NCBI GenBank assembly: GCA_038065635.1
Contig: JBBTQP010000044.1
Span: forward strand, 1-28,383
Source: JAHJFW01 sp038065635
GTDB lineage: Bacteria; Patescibacteriota; Patescibacteriia; 2-12-FULL-60-25
Direction of reading: 5' to 3'
Length of the DNA stretch: 28,383 nucleotides
Part shown: piece after piece, positions 6,891 to 15,712 of the stretch
Layout of the letters: each line of letters starts with the position of its first letter
How positions within the stretch are numbered: position 1 is the stretch's first letter
Program-made: the position numbers and the translations under genes
Notes under the pieces: model-generated
What the model was told of the DNA's origin: nothing
Seen by the model: only the letters and a program-made list of their open reading frames with translations
Database searches by the model: none

Positions 6891-8792
6891 TCAAAAGTGT
6901 AGCGTACTATTGAATGAAACGATAGCCGCGATTTCATCAGGCGAAAGAGCGTCGCCTCCGGCGGCGCGTTTTTCTTCGGCCAATTCCGCGACCTGCCTTG
7001 CCTGACGAAAACTTTCCGCGACCAGCGCCACGTACGACGCTTGAAACGGGCTGGCCTGATACGCCCGAATTCCTTCCAGTCGCTTTTCAAATGATTCCTG
7101 CCCCAAAATCTCTATCTTCTGGCTTATTTTTTTCACCGCGTCTTCCGGAGACTTGGCGAGGCGACGAAACTCAGCGATTGAAAGAGATCCCAGCTCTCCG
7201 ATCAATCCGTAAAGCTGTGGACTAGCGCCCCTGCCTGCCGAAGACGGCTCCGCGGCGTGCCTAACTGCGTCAACGGACGGCCGTGCGGTGACCGCAACCT
7301 TTGAAATCTCTACGGTGGCTTTTGATACGGAAACGCCCGGCCGTTCGGTTTTTACCGGCGATTGCAACAATGATCCGTCGAACGGCTGGACCATGCGTGA
7401 AGCTGGCGCAGGAACAAGTTCACCGTATTTCTCCAGTTCGATCCTTCTCTCTTTATGTTCCAATGGAGATACGGGAACTCGCGCAAAAGACTGTCGAAAT
7501 TCTTCGGTCGTCGTCTTTTGTTTGGCTTCCTCGTCTTTTCTTTGTCGAACGCGCTCTTCGTACCACTTCGCATGCTCTTCGGCTTCACGGCGCCGACGTT
7601 CTTCGATCTTTCGTTGCTGATCCGAAAGTTGTTGATCTATCTTTTGCTTCTCCTCGGTTGAGATACGATCATGAAACTCCTTGTAACTTTCTTCAACGGT
7701 TTTCGCGATAGCTTCTGACTGCGCCTGATCAAGCGAGAGTCCGCCAACTTTGGTGTCTCGACGAAAAAGCTGCCGCAACTCTTCGGCGCTACGAACGTCA
7801 CGCAGTCGAGAGGAAATCGCGTTTCGTAGACGACTCGTAAGATATTCTGACGGCGGACGATATGCGACTCGCGCGAACGTCGCCTCAAGCGCCGAATCCA
7901 ACTCTGTCGCGGATTTTGTAGACGCGACCTGCATCTTCGCCTGAATCGACTCGATCTCTTTCTCATCCTCCGTCTTCCCTCCTACATTCGACATTCCATA
8001 TTCTACATTCGTCTTTTCCCTCGCCTCCCTCGACAGCCACGATCCGTATTCGTCTTCGGATATCACAGTGGCTCGCGACAGAATATCCTTCATTGCCACG
8101 AGAGTTTTTTCCGCCATCCCTTTATCCAATCCCAAGCCCCCGAAATCCGCGCCGCGAGAAAGCGTCTCCAAAACCTGCGAATCAACGCGAACACCTTTTA
8201 CTCTGCTCACGATAAGCTCGCGAAGACGTTCACGCGTGGCGCCCATTAGAGAAAACCCAACGGTCGCCGCGACTTCGGTGGCGGCTCCGGAAAAAGTGAG
8301 CGGCTTTGTGTAAATTTGATAATGAGAAACGAACGGGAGGACGAGTCCTACGGATTTAGCGGTCTCGATCGCTGACGGTTTTATTGAATCTCCCAACGGC
8401 ACGAATCTCTCCGCAAGAAGTTTCGCCTCCAACCTTTTCAAATCCTCCGGCTTCCAAGTTTTTCCAAACTCATCATCAATCGCAACGAGATAGGAATCCA
8501 AATCCAACTGTCCGGCTAAAACCAAACGATCAAAATCGGAAATCAAAAGATCGTCTTCCTCCGAAAGTTTGAATTCTTCTCTTACGGATTTGATCGAATC
8601 CGAATAGTGCGAAGATAAAAGGAATTCCTCCAAAGTAGACCCTAGTTCAACTTCGGTATCTTTTTCTTGTGACGCGACCGCTATCGGAGTTGGCGTGGGC
8701 ACGGGTGCTGACACGGGCACCGCTACAGGTACCGCCAACTCATCGCTTGGCGGAGGCGGCGGCGGTTGCCGAATTTGCATCACTTCGGCCAT
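6891..8792 (-). CDS. Large soluble protein of the type IV secretion-like operon, 633 aa, unknown function
   Basis: No signal peptide or membrane helix. The N-terminus is Pro-rich (PPPPPP at 10-15, then a Val/Pro/Ala linker to about 40). Two segments of about 50 residues, 187-238 and 319-370, look like an internal duplication: both run R-L-R-x-x-I-x-S-R-[LV]-[KR]-x-V-R and later contain GGL[GS]LD. Residues 375-430 are a highly charged helix (KIEERRRREAEEH) likely to form a coiled coil, and the C-terminus is helical. It starts 6 nt after the VirB6 stop, so it belongs to the operon. A cytoplasmic scaffold, adaptor or substrate are all possible. A repeat-like insertion lies at 7982-8011. Confidence 0.8.
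   Translation of the reverse strand: MAEVMQIRQPPPPPPSDELAVPVAVPVSAPVPTPTPIAVASQEKDTEVELGSTLEEFLLSSHYSDSIKSVREEFKLSEEDDLLISDFDRLVLAGQLDLDSYLVAIDDEFGKTWKPEDLKRLEAKLLAERFVPLGDSIKPSAIETAKSVGLVLPFVSHYQIYTKPLTFSGAATEVAATVGFSLMGATRERLRELIVSRVKGVRVDSQVLETLSRGADFGGLGLDKGMAEKTLVAMKDILSRATVISEDEYGSWLSREAREKTNVEYGMSNVGGKTEDEKEIESIQAKMQVASTKSATELDSALEATFARVAYRPPSEYLTSRLRNAISSRLRDVRSAEELRQLFRRDTKVGGLSLDQAQSEAIAKTVEESYKEFHDRISTEEKQKIDQQLSDQQRKIEERRRREAEEHAKWYEERVRQRKDEEAKQKTTTEEFRQSFARVPVSPLEHKERRIELEKYGELVPAPASRMVQPFDGSLLQSPVKTERPGVSVSKATVEISKVAVTARPSVDAVRHAAEPSSAGRGASPQLYGLIGELGSLSIAEFRRLAKSPEDAVKKISQKIEILGQESFEKRLEGIRAYQASPFQASYVALVAESFRQARQVAELAEEKRAAGGDALSPDEIAAIVSFNSTLHF
7982..8011. repeat. Short repeat-like insertion inside the 633-aa coding sequence
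   Basis: CTACATTCG occurs twice (7982-7990 and 8003-8011) around ACATTCCATATT, and in frame encodes the odd segment NVEYGMSNVGG (about residues 262-272) between two ordinary regions. Composition differs from the flanks. It resembles an intergenic-type repeat that inserted in frame. Confidence 0.4.
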
Positions 8793-8798
8793 ATTGCC

Positions 8799-11558
8799 CT
8801 ATGTTTCATCATCTTCATCCTCGTCTCTTTCCTGCCTACGAGACTTTTTTTCTGATCCTTTTTCCTTGGCTCGTCGCGCGCTGGCCGTAGCCTTTTCGGA
8901 AACGTGCGTACGCATTCCGCGATACTTTGGATTGCTTGCGATAGCGGATGCCTTGGCGAGTACACGACCTTCAACGGATTTCGTGTCCCTAATCAATTCG
9001 TCTATTTTACTCTTTGTATATCCCTTTGCCGTCATTTCTTTTTCAACTCTTTCGCCTTCTCTTGTAATTACCGCCATCATCTGACCGAGTTTTGCTTTGA
9101 CGTTTGAATTTCCCTTGGAAACCGCTTCCTCATAAGCTTTGCGCAATTTTTCCGGATCAATCGCCGCAACAAACTCGCTACGCGCCTCGTTGACGCCGTC
9201 TAACTTAGCAGTCAAAGAATCGATGTCGAAATTTTGAATATCCGTCAATGTCTTATCCAGTTTTTCATTCAATTGCTTCATTTGCGCTCCGAACTCTTGC
9301 CTATGTTCCGGCGTCTCGAACTTCGCCGTTTCCGCGTTTAGATTAAAGGCCTGCTGAATCGTCGCTCCGGCAACCATGGCGTCACCACGAAAAGCCGTCG
9401 CTTCAGGACTTCCACGGGGTGCGGCGTTCGCGCGTTGCAGCGACGCTTGAATAGCTTGCTCGTTCCGCACGAACTTTTGTGCGACATTCACATTCGGCGC
9501 GGCTTGAGACAGCTGAACGCTAAGTATTTGACCGTTCTGACCTTTCCCGACAAACGACCCTGCCTTTTCAGCTGCTTCAATTTCTTTCGCTGTCGCACCC
9601 TTCTTCATCGCTTTTAACTGCACCGCGCGATCCTCTTCGCTGGTCGATGACAGATGTTTATCAATGTATGCCAACCGATCACCTCCGCCTCCGTGCCCAA
9701 GCTCTTCCCATCCCTCCGACATCTTGTCCACGCTTCCATCGCTCTTCATGGCTCCTATTGCAGACAATAGAGCAAATGCTGGACCGCTACCTGTAAACGC
9801 CTCTGCCTGTTTTGTCTTAAGAAACTCACGGATATTTTCAGGCCGCGCGTTTGCAACTCCTCCTAAAGATTCCAAGTCCGGAAAAAGACCTGGATCTTTC
9901 TTAAGTGCTTCGCCGTACCTTTCCAACGCCGTATCGTCGCCGGAATCTTCTGCAGCCCTTATGCCAAGACTTATTTCCGATGCAGCTCGTCGCTTAGCCA
10001 GCCCTTCAGCCCTAACCTTCCGTTCGTCTTCCGATAAATCTGGTCGTTCTTTAGCTAACTTCCCAATTTCTTGTTTAACAAGTGCCTTTCTACCCGGACC
10101 CGTTGTCAATGAATTAGATACTGAAATTTGTGCTTGCCGCGCAACCGCTCTATTGCCGGATTTTGTCAACAACTGCTCCATCTCTAATCGTTTTTCTATG
10201 CTCAGACCTGTAGTTGCGGCACCAAGGATTTTTTTGCCTCTCGCTTCACGCGCGGCTTCGCGTTTACCTCTAGCACCTGCCATACCCGCAAAAGTCTCGG
10301 CACCGATGCCGAAAGGCATTGCTCTCATTCCAATCTTTCCAATCCCTCCACGAATATTCGTGAGCCGATCCACACCCTCAAACCCGACTTTGGAAACTTT
10401 TCCGCTGATACGCGCCGCGCCTCGCGCCAAGTGCACCGCCGCTCCTCCGCCGCTCGAAACAGCGGTGGCGAATTTCCCGAGAGACGAAGAAATCGCGGAG
10501 GACTGCTTCACGGCGAATTCGACTCCTTGCAGCATCAAAATCACGGCGACTATGAACGATCCTATCTCTGACGGAGTGCCTACCTTGGATACGAAAGATG
10601 CGGATCCTGCGTTACTATCAAGCTCAGTATTGTTCCCCATCGTTTCCATGAACGGCTTTTGACCCTGCGCGATTGCAAGCGCCAACCAAAGGAAAAACGC
10701 CATTGCAGGACCTGCGATTAGAAGTGTGCTTAATCTGCTCCAAAAACTGTCGGTGAATGCTGAAAACGCCTTTTGCATTTTCCCCGGAAGCGCCCAAGCG
10801 AAAAACGCCATCGGCGACATGATAATTAAAAGCCACAAACCAACGATGCGGAAAGCTATAAACGCTGTCATTATCACTACCAGCGTGAGAGCGACGCCCA
10901 GCAGAATTACGGCAAGCACGCTTGCCCCGATCAACTGCGTCAGGTCATATACATTCTTGTCATCCGTATCAATATCGCGAAGTGACGTGGCCTTATCAAG
11001 TTGTAGCGCCGTAACGAAATTTCCTCCGGCTGCCTGCTTAAACGCATTTACGAAGGTAAGCATGAGCACCTGCGAGAAGTCGATCATCAGACCGATGAGC
11101 GTCTTTGAAAAGTTGATGAGCACTGCCATTAGGAGCAACCGCGGCAGGACTTTTGTGTAATGAAATTCCTTGTATCCGATAATCGTGGAAAACGCGCTCA
11201 CGAGCAGCACGACGATGAAAAACATGTTCACCACGTCGCGCACTAGCGGCCACCCAGTCTCCACCGCCTGCGATTTTAAGAAATCGTTATATGACGCAAA
11301 AAAAATAAGAACGTTCACTACAATAATAATAAGTCTTCCCAACACGTCGATTATTACTCCGCAAAAACGTCCAAGTAGCGCAAGCGCTCCTCTCGTAACG
11401 TCCTCCGTCCAACCCCCAGCATTCGCGCCATGCCCCATCACGAAAACGCCGAACGTAAAAATAAAAATCACGAAAACTACATCGCGAGATGAAAAACGCG
11501 GGAGTTCAAGGAACCAACGTCGTAAACTTTCCCGCAGTCGCGCTAACGCTTGGGACAT
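8799..11558 (-). CDS. VirB6/TrbL-like polytopic membrane protein with a long soluble C-terminal region
   Basis: About 919 aa from the ATG at 11556-11558. An ATG seven codons upstream (11579) is in frame, but it overlaps an extended -10 element (TGC TATACT, 11570-11578), so I prefer the later start (MSQALARLRESL). In numbering from the upstream ATG, hydrophobic helices lie near 34-50, 77-96, 117-135, 144-165, 217-257, 284-304 and 341-355, as in the VirB6/TrbL channel family. Residues from about 380 to the end are hydrophilic, helical and Lys/Glu/Ala-rich, ending in a charged tail (KEKGSEKKSRRQERDEDEDD). This long extension is far larger than in classical VirB6. First gene of the secretion-like operon; the 633-aa gene follows after 6 nt. 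Confidence 0.85.
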   Translation of the reverse strand: MSQALARLRESLRRWFLELPRFSSRDVVFVIFIFTFGVFVMGHGANAGGWTEDVTRGALALLGRFCGVIIDVLGRLIIIVVNVLIFFASYNDFLKSQAVETGWPLVRDVVNMFFIVVLLVSAFSTIIGYKEFHYTKVLPRLLLMAVLINFSKTLIGLMIDFSQVLMLTFVNAFKQAAGGNFVTALQLDKATSLRDIDTDDKNVYDLTQLIGASVLAVILLGVALTLVVIMTAFIAFRIVGLWLLIIMSPMAFFAWALPGKMQKAFSAFTDSFWSRLSTLLIAGPAMAFFLWLALAIAQGQKPFMETMGNNTELDSNAGSASFVSKVGTPSEIGSFIVAVILMLQGVEFAVKQSSAISSSLGKFATAVSSGGGAAVHLARGAARISGKVSKVGFEGVDRLTNIRGGIGKIGMRAMPFGIGAETFAGMAGARGKREAAREARGKKILGAATTGLSIEKRLEMEQLLTKSGNRAVARQAQISVSNSLTTGPGRKALVKQEIGKLAKERPDLSEDERKVRAEGLAKRRAASEISLGIRAAEDSGDDTALERYGEALKKDPGLFPDLESLGGVANARPENIREFLKTKQAEAFTGSGPAFALLSAIGAMKSDGSVDKMSEGWEELGHGGGGDRLAYIDKHLSSTSEEDRAVQLKAMKKGATAKEIEAAEKAGSFVGKGQNGQILSVQLSQAAPNVNVAQKFVRNEQAIQASLQRANAAPRGSPEATAFRGDAMVAGATIQQAFNLNAETAKFETPEHRQEFGAQMKQLNEKLDKTLTDIQNFDIDSLTAKLDGVNEARSEFVAAIDPEKLRKAYEEAVSKGNSNVKAKLGQMMAVITREGERVEKEMTAKGYTKSKIDELIRDTKSVEGRVLAKASAIASNPKYRGMRTHVSEKATASARRAKEKGSEKKSRRQERDEDEDDET

Positions 11559-11569
11559 ATCTATTAGAG

Positions 11570-11599
11570 AGTATAGCATACCGTCATCGCGAATGTGGA
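11570..11599 (-). promoter_or_regulatory. Probable promoter of the secretion-like operon
   Basis: Minus strand: TCCACA (11594-11599), 18-nt spacer, extended -10 TGC plus TATACT (11570-11575). The -10 ends 11 nt before the ATG at 11558, predicting a leader of only a few nucleotides and arguing against the upstream ATG at 11579. Confidence 0.5.
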
Positions 11600-11790
11600 T
11601 GCGTTGTTTATCGTAGGGGCGGGCTTGTCCCGCCCTCCCCGAATGCGAATGTGCATGCGTTTATCGTAGGGGCGGGCTTGTCCCGCCCTCCCCGACGAAC
11701 ACATCGATGCAATGCGATTCGGTCGCAGACCGAATCAGGGCGGGAGAACCCCGCCCCTACCGAATTCGGGCGCATGGCATGCGCCCCTAC
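11600..11790. repeat. GC-rich hairpin repeats (family C): two direct copies, one inverted relative, further small hairpins
   Basis: GTAGGGGCGGGCTTGTCCCG plus CCCTCCCC occurs at 11613-11640 and 11666-11693, each with a similar preceding segment (GCGAATGTG.ATGCG), so about 50 bp is tandemly duplicated. An inverted relative ends GCCCCTAC at 11760. GATTCGGTCGCAGACCGAATC (11716-11736) and GGGCGCATGGCATGCGCCC (11768-11786) are extra palindromes. The region separates the divergent VirB6-like and LCP genes. Another copy lies at 25523-25550. Confidence 0.75.
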
Positions 11791-11808
11791 GATCCCATAC
11801 GATTCCCA

Positions 11809-11837
11809 ATGACAAACTGTCGAATTACTGCTAAACT
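11809..11837 (+). promoter_or_regulatory. Extended -10 promoter of the LCP gene
   Basis: ATGACA (11809-11814), 17-nt spacer, TGC plus TAAACT (11832-11837). The -10 ends 9 nt before the ATG at 11847, so the mRNA should be leaderless or nearly so. Confidence 0.6.
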
Positions 11838-11846
11838 CGGCATTGC

Positions 11847-13316
11847 ATGAGAAACCGACTTCAGGTTGATTTTTTGAATCCGGAACCGGATCGCGCGGCT
11901 CGGCGAACTACGTTCATCGCGGTGGTCGTTTTTACGCTGTTCGTTGGCATTCTTTCAGCAGTAGGCGCGGGTGCTTCCTACCGTTCGGTCGCTAATGGAA
12001 CCAACGTGCTTTTTGAGATCGGAAACCTTCCGGTTATCGGCGACATACGTCGTCTCGTTCTTGGGGGTGACGAGAAAAATGGCGACGTGATTGCAACGCC
12101 GGACGGAAGATTGAACATCATGTTGTTCGGAGTCGGCGGAGCTAATCACGACGGATCGGAACTTACGGATACGATCATACTCGCGTCGGTCGACACGAAA
12201 GATAACCGTGTCGGTCTACTCTCAATTCCACGAGACTTGGCATATCCGCTCGGTAGCGCGCGCTTCCAAAGAATCAACGCGCTGAACGCGTATGCGGAAC
12301 AAGATCATCCGGGGCAGGGATCGACTCTCGCCGCAAAAGACATCGGACAACTTTTCAGTGTTCGCATAGACCACGCGATCAAAGTTGACTTTCGAGGATT
12401 TGAAAAATTCATAGACGCACTCGACGGAATCGACCTGACGATAGAACGCGACTTCGCGGATTATTCGTATCCGACGCTCGACGACAAATGGCAGACTATC
12501 TCTTTCAAAGCCGGATCGCAACACATGGATGGAAGCAAGGCTCTGATTTTCGTACGCTCGCGCCACGGCACCAACGGCGAAGGAAGCGATTTCGCAAGAA
12601 GTCGAAGACAGCAACTCGTAATTCAAGCGGTACGCAACAAGCTTTTTTCTCTTGGCGTTTTGACCAGCCCATCCAAAATCGCGGAACTGTGGGGGGTGGT
12701 CTCAGCGCACGTTCAAACGGATCTCTCGCCGTGGGACATGGTGAAACTCGCGCCAATGGCAATGAACATGGACGGCGAGAAAATAATTACAAACGCTTTG
12801 ACCGACGCGCCGGACGGAGAGCTCGTGGCGGCGAACGTGGACGGCGCGTTCATGTTGTTTCCAAAACGACCGGACTGGTCCGAACTTCGATTGATCGCGC
12901 AAAATCCGTTCGCCACAAAAACGGAACGTGATGCGCAAAATCGTCCAAGCGAAGTTGTGCGCGTTGAAATAAAAAACGGAACAACGCGGACAGGATTTGC
13001 CACGCAAGTTTCTGCGCTTCTAAAAAAACAGGGCTACTCGGTCACGGGCACTGGAAACGCCGTGCGCCGAGGTTACGAAAAAACGGTTATCTTCGATCTT
13101 ACTGGTGGAAAAATGACGGATGAGCTGGCGCGCCTTAAAAAACTCCTCCACGCCAACGTTTCGACAGTACTCCCGTCATGGGCTTCGGACACTTCGACAC
13201 GCATCGTATATTCGGACGAGCTGACGCCGGAACCAGTGGGAGCTACTGCGACGGAATTTTTGGTAATACTTGGAGAGTCAAGTTTGGGATTGATAGATCC
13301 TTATGCGGGGGAATAA
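11847..13316 (+). CDS. LCP (LytR-CpsA-Psr) family cell-wall glycopolymer transferase
   Basis: A 489-aa protein with one N-terminal transmembrane helix (21-42) and an external LCP domain (about 88-270): LNIMLFGVGG, D108 in LTDTIILASVD, SIPRD (126-130) with the conserved Arg, and FVRSRHG followed by GSDFARSRRQQ (247-256). Residues about 370-445 form a LytR_C-type domain (VRVEIKNGT followed by an alpha/beta repeat). LCP enzymes transfer undecaprenyl-linked glycopolymers to peptidoglycan or proteins at the outer face of the membrane. No Shine-Dalgarno is visible, and a -10 element lies 9 nt before the start. It stands alone, bounded by hairpin repeats on both sides. Confidence 0.92.
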   Translation: MRNRLQVDFLNPEPDRAARRTTFIAVVVFTLFVGILSAVGAGASYRSVANGTNVLFEIGNLPVIGDIRRLVLGGDEKNGDVIATPDGRLNIMLFGVGGANHDGSELTDTIILASVDTKDNRVGLLSIPRDLAYPLGSARFQRINALNAYAEQDHPGQGSTLAAKDIGQLFSVRIDHAIKVDFRGFEKFIDALDGIDLTIERDFADYSYPTLDDKWQTISFKAGSQHMDGSKALIFVRSRHGTNGEGSDFARSRRQQLVIQAVRNKLFSLGVLTSPSKIAELWGVVSAHVQTDLSPWDMVKLAPMAMNMDGEKIITNALTDAPDGELVAANVDGAFMLFPKRPDWSELRLIAQNPFATKTERDAQNRPSEVVRVEIKNGTTRTGFATQVSALLKKQGYSVTGTGNAVRRGYEKTVIFDLTGGKMTDELARLKKLLHANVSTVLPSWASDTSTRIVYSDELTPEPVGATATEFLVILGESSLGLIDPYAGE

Positions 13317-13320
13317 TCAT

Positions 13321-13398
13321 GTCATTCCCGTGTAGACGGGAATCCAGATCAAAATGATTTTCCTTCATTGTCTGGATCCCCGCCTGCGCGGGGATGAC
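13321..13398. repeat. Hairpin repeat (family D)
   Basis: Inverted repeat beginning GTCATTCCCGTGTAGACGGG and ending CGCGGGGATGAC, with AATCCAGA/TCTGGAT inside. It follows the LCP stop directly and precedes der, so it may terminate or insulate transcription. Only one copy is seen in the window. Confidence 0.7.
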
Positions 13399-13436
13399 AA
13401 AAGAGTTCAACCGCAGTGTCACATAATAAATTCCAT

Positions 13437-14897
13437 ATGAAACGCCAACACAAATATCCTATCGTCGCCATTGTCGGCCGCGCGAACGTGGGGAAATCCA
13501 CGCTCTGGAACCGACTCACGGAAACCACGCGCGCGCTCGTCTCCACCGTACCGCACACCACGCGCGACAGAAATTACGCCCTTACGACGTGGCGCGGTCT
13601 TTGCATTGAAACGGTTGACACGGGCGGACTTGACGCGGATCAGGGATCGGAAATCGGGCGCGGCATTATCAAACAGGCGGAGTATGCGATTCGCGAGGCG
13701 GATCTCGTGCTTCTTCTTGTTGATGCTGAAGACGGCGTGCTAAAAAACGACATCGATCTTGCGAAAACCGTACGGGCGATCAACAAACATATTATTCTCG
13801 TCGCGAATAAAATAGATAATCCGGATCGGCAAAGTCTTGCTGCGACAAAAGAACTTTTCAGTCTCGGATTCGGCCAGGGACTTCCGATCTCCGCTTCAAC
13901 CGGCCGCGGAGTCGGAGATCTTCTTGACGCGGTATATGACGAACTGGAACGCTTGGGCAAACATCCCGCGCCGATTGAAACAAACGAAGGTTTGAAGCTC
14001 GTGATAATGGGACGACCCAACGTAGGAAAATCTTCGCTCATGAACGCCATACTCGGCGAAGAACGCGTGATCGTTTCCTCTATTCCTCACACAACGCGCG
14101 AGCCGCAAGACACCACATTCGAGTGGAAGGGCGAACGTGTAACGCTTATAGACACTGCCGGGATGCGCAAACGCAGCCACGTGGAGCCGGGACTGGAAAA
14201 AGCAGGCGTTGATAGAAACGAACAGGCACTCATGAAGGCAGACGTCGCGCTGCTGGTTTTCGACTCCACCGAAGACGTGACAACACAGGATCGCCACCTG
14301 GCAGGACTTCTGGAAAACGCGGGTCGCGGTCTTATTCTCGTCGCTAACAAATGGGATTTGGTGGAAGACAAGACAACGAGAACCACTGACGAATACGAGA
14401 AGCTGATACGTCAGACATTCCCCTTCCTTTCCTGGGCGCCGATCTACTTCGTGTCCGCAAAAAAACGACAACGCACTGATAAGCTTCTCGACCACGCGTT
14501 CACCATTCGAGAAGAACGACGGCGACAGATCGCGTATAATGCTTTACAGAGATTCCTAAAAACTGTTCTTGCGCGAAAAAAGCCGCTCGCCAGAATAGGC
14601 GCAAAATCGCCGTACGTGCTCGACGTTACGCAAATCGGCATAGAACCGCCGAACTTTCTAATGACCATTCGCGGAGAAAAAGAAACGGTTCACGCTTCAT
14701 GGCTCCGATATTTTGAAAACCGTCTGCGAGAAAAATTCGGCTTCGACGGAACTCCGGTCATAGTAAGGGCGAGACAGGTTCCATTCTCCAAATCTCATGA
14801 TGAGAAGGATTATATAAAATCGGCCGAACCGAAAAAGAAACTTAAACATCCTTGGGCGCGCAAACGCAGACCCATAGGACGAATCGGAAGATACTAA
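13437..14897 (+). CDS. der: Ribosome biogenesis GTPase Der (EngA)
   Basis: 486 aa from ATG 13437; an in-frame GTG at 13416 would add seven residues of no recognisable value. Two tandem GTPase domains: G1 GRANVGKS (14-21), G3 DTGGLD (61-66), G4 NKID (124-127), then second G1 GRPNVGKS (192-199), G3 DTAGMR (239-244), G4 NKWD (304-307). A C-terminal KH-like domain and a basic tail (KKKLKHPWARKRR) follow. Der acts in 50S subunit assembly. Both G2 loops read PHTTR, where P-G-[VT]-T-R is usual, a small deviation. The stop is 1 nt before the pth start, so the two genes are translationally linked. Confidence 0.96.
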   Translation: MKRQHKYPIVAIVGRANVGKSTLWNRLTETTRALVSTVPHTTRDRNYALTTWRGLCIETVDTGGLDADQGSEIGRGIIKQAEYAIREADLVLLLVDAEDGVLKNDIDLAKTVRAINKHIILVANKIDNPDRQSLAATKELFSLGFGQGLPISASTGRGVGDLLDAVYDELERLGKHPAPIETNEGLKLVIMGRPNVGKSSLMNAILGEERVIVSSIPHTTREPQDTTFEWKGERVTLIDTAGMRKRSHVEPGLEKAGVDRNEQALMKADVALLVFDSTEDVTTQDRHLAGLLENAGRGLILVANKWDLVEDKTTRTTDEYEKLIRQTFPFLSWAPIYFVSAKKRQRTDKLLDHAFTIREERRRQIAYNALQRFLKTVLARKKPLARIGAKSPYVLDVTQIGIEPPNFLMTIRGEKETVHASWLRYFENRLREKFGFDGTPVIVRARQVPFSKSHDEKDYIKSAEPKKKLKHPWARKRRPIGRIGRY

Positions 14898-14898
14898 T

Positions 14899-15459
14899 AT
14901 GAAACTGATTGTCGGACTTGGAAACCCAGGAGCCGAATACAAGGGAACGCGGCACAACGCGGGATTTGCAGTAGTTGATTTGTTGGCATCGCATCTGGAG
15001 GCGACGTGGAAAAACGATGCAAAACGTTTCGCGCAAGTTGCAACCGCAACGGTCAACGGCGATACGATGATTTTGATAAAACCGGAGACGTTCATGAACG
15101 AATCCGGCCGAGCGGTCCGCGCGACCATGTCACAACGAAAAATCAAACCGGAGGATACGCTCATCATTCACGACGACATGGATTTGCCCGTGGGTCGTTT
15201 GAAATTTACTGTCGGGGGAGGAGCCGGCGGACACAATGGCGTAGCAGACATTCAAGAAAGACTCGGCGCGGACAACGTGGCGCGAGTCAAGATAGGGATA
15301 GGAAGGCCAACCGGAAGGACACTCCCCGAAAAATGGGTTCTTGGAAAACCACGGGGTAAAGAAAGAGAAGAACTTGAAATCACAATCGAAAAAGCCTGCG
15401 ACGCGGCGCTGGATTGGATGACACTGGGGATAGCGAAGGCGATGAATAAATGGAATTAA
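14899..15459 (+). CDS. pth: Peptidyl-tRNA hydrolase
   Basis: 186 aa, normal family length. It contains the catalytic set by comparison with the E. coli enzyme: N9 in GLGNPG, H19 in RHNAGF, D92/D93 in IIHDDMDLPVG and N113 in GGHNG; FMNESG (65-70) is also conserved. It releases peptides from prematurely dissociated peptidyl-tRNA in the cytoplasm. It begins 1 nt after der and is followed by a family B hairpin repeat, which probably ends the transcript. Confidence 0.97.
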   Translation: MKLIVGLGNPGAEYKGTRHNAGFAVVDLLASHLEATWKNDAKRFAQVATATVNGDTMILIKPETFMNESGRAVRATMSQRKIKPEDTLIIHDDMDLPVGRLKFTVGGGAGGHNGVADIQERLGADNVARVKIGIGRPTGRTLPEKWVLGKPRGKEREELEITIEKACDAALDWMTLGIAKAMNKWN

Positions 15460-15460
15460 T

Positions 15461-15643
15461 GTCATTGCGAGAAGCTAGCGGGCGACGCGGCAATCTTTAT
15501 CCGTCATTGCGAGGAGTAGCAACGACGTGGCAATCAAATATTAGTAATTAATTCCCTATATTAGATTGCCGCGCCCCTGCTGGGGCTCGCAATGACGATG
15601 GATTTGATTGCCACGCCTTTTAGTATATTGGCTACGCAATGAC
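15461..15643. repeat. Long hairpin repeat (family B, copy 2)
   Basis: Several GTCATTGCGAG...GGCAATC units in both orientations. The last part (15605-15643) is the exact reverse complement, over 38 nt, of 24442-24479 downstream of rel. The remainder to 15712 holds no gene that I can see. Confidence 0.85.
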
Positions 15644-15712
15644 ATACGCTCGGTACTCGGGATTAGCACTACGTCGTTGACAAAATCGAAAAACTCTGGC
15701 AGCTGTATATAT

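Noticed and set aside
9664..10662. 332-codon open frame on the plus strand
   Set aside because: Antisense to the VirB6-like gene, Ser/Pro-rich shadow translation, and no start signals.
11577..11579. Upstream ATG as start of the VirB6-like protein
   Set aside because: It overlaps an extended -10 element (TGC TATACT), so it would probably not be in the transcript; ATG 11558 is preferred, though not proven.
13416..13418. GTG as start of der
   Set aside because: The seven extra residues show no family similarity and no ribosome-binding site precedes it; ATG 13437 gives the usual short N-terminus before GRANVGKS.
15677..15711. TTGACA followed by TGTATATATA before dprA
   Set aside because: The spacer would be 21-23 nt, outside the usual 15-19, and the -10 would overlap the start codon.
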